64,000 nt of DNA, taken from the NCBI RefSeq assembly GCF_000368965.1, contig NZ_KB849780.1:744145-808144 (forward strand). Reading direction: 5' to 3'. The position numbers were made by a program, and so were the translations under genes. The stretch is from Acinetobacter calcoaceticus DSM 30006 = CIP 81.8. Its GTDB lineage: Bacteria; Pseudomonadota; Gammaproteobacteria; Pseudomonadales; Moraxellaceae. Position 1 is the stretch's first letter, and each line of letters opens with the position of its first letter. Shown here one piece after another: positions 60,301 through 64,000 of this stretch. The notes under the pieces were generated by a model, which was given only the letters and a program-made list of their open reading frames with translations, was not told the origin of the DNA and made no database searches.

Positions 60301-61638
60301 TTATCCAATTTGAATGTTGGCTTGAGGATGTTTGAGTCGACTTTTTTTAGGAGTGGCAATTAAATAGGCCAGAGTTAATGGACCAAGTCGCCCAGCAAAC
60401 ATCAGTAAGCTTAGGACGAATAGACTACCGTTATGTAACTCAGGCGTGATTCCACGAGAAAGCCCCACAGTACAAGCTGCTGAAACAACCTCAAACAGCA
60501 AGTTCATAAAGTCTGTTTTAGGTTCTAAAAGCAAAATAATAAAGAATCCCATGAAAATGAGTATGCTCGTAATTGCAGTTACAGCTAAAGCTTTATAAGT
60601 GGTTTCATGTGCGACTGAATGATTAAATATTCGAATTTCATCTGTGCGCCGTAAAAATGAAATAACACTGAGCACTAAAATTACAAAGGTTCCAACTTTA
60701 ATTCCACCTGCTGTACTGAGTGAACCGCCACCAATAAACATAAGCAACATCATGACTAAGGAACTGCTGTTGGTCATTGAACCTGTATCAATGGTATTAA
60801 AACCTGAAGATCTCGGAACAGTGGCTTGAAACCAAGCATTTAATGCTTGATCACCAATACTGAGCATTCCTAGGGTATGAGGATTTTGAGCTTCTAAAAC
60901 CCATATTAAAATAAATGCAATAAGGTTAATAACTGCAATAGTCGTGAGAATAAGCTTGCTATTTGGAGTGAGTTTTTTCCATTTTTTATTTTGTTTAATG
61001 TCCATTAAAACCAAAAAGCCAAGGCCACCTAAGGTGTAAAGTATGCTAATGGTTATACAAATCAGGTAGTTACTTTGGAAATTTATTAAGCTATTGGAAA
61101 ATAATGAAAAACCAGCATTGTTAAATGAAGAAATACTATAAAAAACTGCATAATATAGTCCACGCGCAAAGCCGTAAGTCGGTGTAAAAGCAGTAGTGAG
61201 AATAATCGTACCAATAAGCTCAAAAATAAGAGTATAAGTTACAACCCCTTTAGCTACAAAAGTAACTTTCGATAGGCTTGTTTGTCCGAGACTATCTTGT
61301 GCCATCATTTGCTGCTTAAGGCCAACTTTAGGTGACAAACTTAGTGCTGCCAATATTGCAAAAGTCATAAAACCCAATCCACCAGATTGAATCAGCAATA
61401 AAATAATAGTTTGCCCGAACAGGGTAAAAGACTCATGAATATTTAAAACAGATAGGCCGGTGATTGTGACTGCTGAGGTTGCTGTAAAGAGCGCATCCAT
61501 CCAGCTCACATCACCTGTATTGGCAAACGGCAGTTTTAGTAATAACGTGCCAAAAATAATAAAGCCCAGAAACCCCAGTGCTAAGAGTGAAGGAGGGCTT
61601 AAATTTAATGTTTTATGGGGCTTGGGATATATAGACAT
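60301..61638 (-). CDS. ktrB: Potassium uptake channel subunit KtrB/TrkH family
   Basis: The 445-residue membrane protein has the four repeated M1-P-M2 units of the Trk/Ktr/HKT group. Selectivity-filter-type segments are visible: ATSAVTITGLSVLN near residue 53, SSFNNAGFSLFSN near 172, RSSGFNTIDTGSM near 282, and SAACTVGLSRGITPE near 390, each with the conserved glycine. Length and the short N terminus fit KtrB. It is 17 bp downstream of ktrA, its gating partner. Confidence 0.9.
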   Translation of the reverse strand: MSIYPKPHKTLNLSPPSLLALGFLGFIIFGTLLLKLPFANTGDVSWMDALFTATSAVTITGLSVLNIHESFTLFGQTIILLLIQSGGLGFMTFAILAALSLSPKVGLKQQMMAQDSLGQTSLSKVTFVAKGVVTYTLIFELIGTIILTTAFTPTYGFARGLYYAVFYSISSFNNAGFSLFSNSLINFQSNYLICITISILYTLGGLGFLVLMDIKQNKKWKKLTPNSKLILTTIAVINLIAFILIWVLEAQNPHTLGMLSIGDQALNAWFQATVPRSSGFNTIDTGSMTNSSSLVMMLLMFIGGGSLSTAGGIKVGTFVILVLSVISFLRRTDEIRIFNHSVAHETTYKALAVTAITSILIFMGFFIILLLEPKTDFMNLLFEVVSAACTVGLSRGITPELHNGSLFVLSLLMFAGRLGPLTLAYLIATPKKSRLKHPQANIQIG

Positions 61639-61655
61639 ATTCTAGATTTCTTTTC

Positions 61656-62306
61656 TTATATGAAGCAATTAGAAAGTTTCTTTAACTGCGGTAAATGACC
61701 TTCTAAAATAAGAATATCATGAGTTTGCAAGGTGAAACTGTCTTCGGTCTCAAACAAAATTTGCTGCTGTCTTTTTAAGAGTAACGTTTTGACTTGTGGT
61801 GCTTGCTGCATAATGCCATATAAGTTAATGCCATTAAGTTTTTCAGGAATTTCAATTTTAATAATGTAGTGGTCATCGTCCAGGGACATATAACGACTCA
61901 CCATTGGATAGTTTAGGGCTTGAGCAACGCGTACCCCCATATCTTCTTCAGGATGAATAATTTTATTGATATTGAGATGCGACAAAATGGTGTGATGAGC
62001 TTTGGTTTTTGCTTTTACCCAAATCTTGTCCATACCTAAATTTTTTAAATTCAGGACACATAAGATACTTGCTTCAATATCTTCACCAATTGCTACAACA
62101 ACTGCATCACAATTTTGAATATTAAGTTCATCAAGTACATGTTCGTCGGTCGCATCGGCAATGACGGCATGGGTTAAAACGTTGGCAAGATTTTCAACAT
62201 TCTTTTTTACCGTATCAATGCCAATAACATCATGATTTAATTTTGTGAGCTCTTGAGCAACAGTTGCTCCGAAACTCCCTAAGCCAATGACTGCAAACTG
62301 TGCCAT
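61656..62306 (-). CDS. ktrA: Potassium uptake regulatory subunit KtrA (RCK domains)
   Basis: KtrA forms a cytosolic octameric ring that gates KtrB in response to ATP/ADP and c-di-AMP-like ligands. The 216-residue protein has a Rossmann RCK_N domain with FAVIGLGSFGATVAQELTKL at residues 4-23 and the acidic ribose-binding GIDTVKK near 29. A C-terminal RCK_C domain follows (about 138-210), with LKKLSNCF at the end. It is the first gene of a ktrAB operon. A ribosome site AAGGACC precedes the ATG. Confidence 0.92.
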   Translation of the reverse strand: MAQFAVIGLGSFGATVAQELTKLNHDVIGIDTVKKNVENLANVLTHAVIADATDEHVLDELNIQNCDAVVVAIGEDIEASILCVLNLKNLGMDKIWVKAKTKAHHTILSHLNINKIIHPEEDMGVRVAQALNYPMVSRYMSLDDDHYIIKIEIPEKLNGINLYGIMQQAPQVKTLLLKRQQQILFETEDSFTLQTHDILILEGHLPQLKKLSNCFI

Positions 62307-62406
62307 GTTGGTCCTTGTTTCCTGATTAGACGTTTATTTTTAAGGATATTTTCTTTGAGATAAAGAGAGGCAATGTAAATATGATGCAAATATTAAAATA
62401 ATTATA

Positions 62407-62438
62407 TGAATAAGCCGACAAATTTGTCGGCTTATTCA
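62407..62438. terminator. 32-bp perfect palindrome, terminator of ilvA
   Basis: The sequence from 62407 to 62438 is a perfect 16+16-bp palindrome centred on AAATTT, 13 bp downstream of the ilvA stop. Its GCCGAC / GTCGGC core makes a strong stem, and a T-rich stretch follows on the minus strand. It is the only strong structure between ktrA and ilvA. Confidence 0.8.
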
Positions 62439-62451
62439 TCAAAATCAAAGA

Positions 62452-63999
62452 TTATTTTAAGAAACGTTTGTAGCCGACATTATTCGTAATTTCTGCATAC
62501 GGATAGCTAATCTGCTCAAGAGTTTCAATTAATCCATCTGGATTTTGTTTCGCATCGGTCGCTTGTAAGCCGACTAATACACGTCCTTCTGCCGCACCGT
62601 GGTTACGGTAATGGAACAACGTAATATTATGGGTTGGGCCTAAACGAGTTAAGAAGGTTAAGAGGGCACCTGGACGTTCAGGGAACTCAACGCGGAACAA
62701 TCTTTCATCGTCCAGATTTGCATGACCGCCAATCAAATAACGAATGTGTAATTTGGCAACCTCATCATCAGATAGATCATCTACCACATAATTTTGTTGC
62801 TTCAATTGTTCTAAAATTTCATGGCGCTCAGCATCGCCGCCTTTTAAGCTAATACCAACAAAGACTTGCGCTTCTTCTGTGTTGTTTGCTCGGTAGTTGA
62901 ACTCGGTAATATTACGGCCCTGTAAAGCGCGACAGAAGCCTAAGAATGCGCCTTTTTCTTCTGGTAGTGTCACCGCATAAATGGCTTCACGCTGTTCACC
63001 TAACTCGGTACGCTCAGCAATATAACGTAGACGGTCAAAATTCATATTGGCGCCACATACAATCGACACAATATTTTTATTGCTGATTTTATGTTCGGTA
63101 ATATATTTTTTGATGCCAGCGAGGGCCATCGCACCTGAAGGCTCAACAATACTGCGGTTTTCGTCGAAGGTATCTTTAATTGCCGCACAGATTTCATCTG
63201 TATTTACAGTCACAATCGCTGGGTCAACAATAGGACCAGAATTATCAGACTTACGTAGACGAATAATATCAAATGGCAAAGCACCGATTTGTGCAACAGC
63301 TGTACCATCTGCAAACAAGCCTACATGCGGCAAGATTACACGTTCATTTGCTTCTAAGGCTGCTTTTAAACACGCAGATTCTTCATATTCAACACCAATA
63401 ATTTTCACATGAGGTGCAACTTCACCAAGGTAAGCCGCTACGCCTGAAATAAGGCCACCACCACCTACAGCAACAAACACATATTCTACATCACGCCATT
63501 GACGTAATATTTCATTTGCAATTGTACCTTGACCAGCAATGACAAGTTCATCGTCATAAGGTGGAATAAATACAAGGCCTTCAACTTCGGCACGTTGTTG
63601 CGCATATTTATTTGCTATATCGAAACTATCGCCATGTAATACAACTTGACCGCCTAAGCGCTTAACTGCTTGAACTTTAATGTCAGGAGTCGTGCTTGGC
63701 ATGACAATAATCGCTGGAATTCCTAAACGTTGACCTGATAATGCTACGCCTTGAGCATGGTTACCAGCAGATGCACAAATTACCCCACGTTCGAGTTGTT
63801 CTTTAGGTAATTGGCTAATACGGTTATAGGCACCGCGTAATTTAAAAGAAAAAACAGGCTGTAAATCTTCACGTTTAAAACGAATAATATTATTTAATTT
63901 TTGACTAATTCGTGGAGCTGCTTCGAGAGGTGTTTCAATTGCAACATCATAAACCGTTGCTTGTAAAATTTGTCGTACCACACGAGACAGCATGTTCAT
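62452..63999 (-). CDS. ilvA: Biosynthetic threonine ammonia-lyase IlvA
   Basis: IlvA deaminates threonine to 2-oxobutanoate, the first step of isoleucine synthesis. The 515-residue length fits the biosynthetic, allosteric form. The PLP lysine is in PVFSFKLRGAYNRI near residue 52, the phosphate-binding glycine loop VAVGGGGLISGVAAYL is near 177, and two ACT-like regulatory domains occupy about 330-420 and 425-515 (FRVEFPERPGALLTFLTRLG). The first ATG (63999) touches the window edge; a second one at 63993 could be the true start, so the N terminus is uncertain. Confidence 0.92.
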   Translation of the reverse strand: MNMLSRVVRQILQATVYDVAIETPLEAAPRISQKLNNIIRFKREDLQPVFSFKLRGAYNRISQLPKEQLERGVICASAGNHAQGVALSGQRLGIPAIIVMPSTTPDIKVQAVKRLGGQVVLHGDSFDIANKYAQQRAEVEGLVFIPPYDDELVIAGQGTIANEILRQWRDVEYVFVAVGGGGLISGVAAYLGEVAPHVKIIGVEYEESACLKAALEANERVILPHVGLFADGTAVAQIGALPFDIIRLRKSDNSGPIVDPAIVTVNTDEICAAIKDTFDENRSIVEPSGAMALAGIKKYITEHKISNKNIVSIVCGANMNFDRLRYIAERTELGEQREAIYAVTLPEEKGAFLGFCRALQGRNITEFNYRANNTEEAQVFVGISLKGGDAERHEILEQLKQQNYVVDDLSDDEVAKLHIRYLIGGHANLDDERLFRVEFPERPGALLTFLTRLGPTHNITLFHYRNHGAAEGRVLVGLQATDAKQNPDGLIETLEQISYPYAEITNNVGYKRFLK

Positions 64000-64000
64000 C

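Overview
The window is a stretch of an Acinetobacter chromosome, most likely from the A. calcoaceticus-baumannii complex. The AT-rich composition, the soluble PQQ glucose dehydrogenase GdhB (a hallmark of this group), the run lpxD-fabZ-lpxA without lpxB, a single fruBKA phosphotransferase operon and many small Acinetobacter-type hypothetical proteins all point that way. Species-level assignment is not possible by eye.

Layout. 1-0.85 kb: 5' part of ntrB (minus strand), cut by the window edge. 1.2-13.5 kb: a dense plus-strand housekeeping run, rimO, pyrH, frr, uppS, cdsA, dxr, rseP, bamA, skp, lpxD, fabZ, lpxA, closed by a strong terminator. It couples UMP and ribosome recycling to isoprenoid, phospholipid, outer-membrane protein and lipid A synthesis. 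13.6-17.7 kb: cpoB, the 4.5S SRP RNA, recX-recA, and hslR-yrfG. 17.7-20.6 kb: a low-density accessory patch with orphan or decayed genes (an alpha/beta-hydrolase remnant, a subtilisin remnant, a phage-type DUF6527 gene) and a candidate small RNA with a perfect CRP-type site. 20.7-28.4 kb: a SulP transporter, gdhB, a universal stress protein, a PAS-GGDEF-EAL protein and a MarR regulator. 29.2-34.7 kb: the fructose PTS operon fruB-fruK-fruA with a terminator-like leader. 35-44.5 kb: scattered metabolic and small membrane genes, including brnQ, map, a LysR regulator, grxD and an argD-type aminotransferase. 44.57-44.80 kb: two tandem copies of a ~103-bp unit that looks like two small-RNA genes. 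45-49.6 kb: ftsY, a nitroreductase, a YccT-like protein and an acetyltransferase pseudogene. 49.6-52.9 kb: the cytochrome bd operon cydP-cydA-cydB-cydX-ybgE, preceded by five helically phased palindromes. 53.3-64 kb: a DUF1449 membrane protein, Rieske protein and PfkB kinase, a presequence-type M16 protease, outer-membrane phospholipase A, KtrAB potassium uptake and ilvA.

The most notable non-coding signals are: (1) five ACT-N5-AGT-like sites spaced 32, 33, 31 and 41 bp upstream of the bd oxidase operon, suggestive of an Rrf2/IscR-type regulator; (2) the tandem sRNA-like units at 44.6 kb; (3) the CRP-site/promoter/terminator module at 19.4-19.55 kb; (4) an attenuator-like structure before fruB. 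No CRISPR array, complete insertion sequence, complete prophage or tRNA gene was recognised, and no entirely new multi-gene system could be supported.
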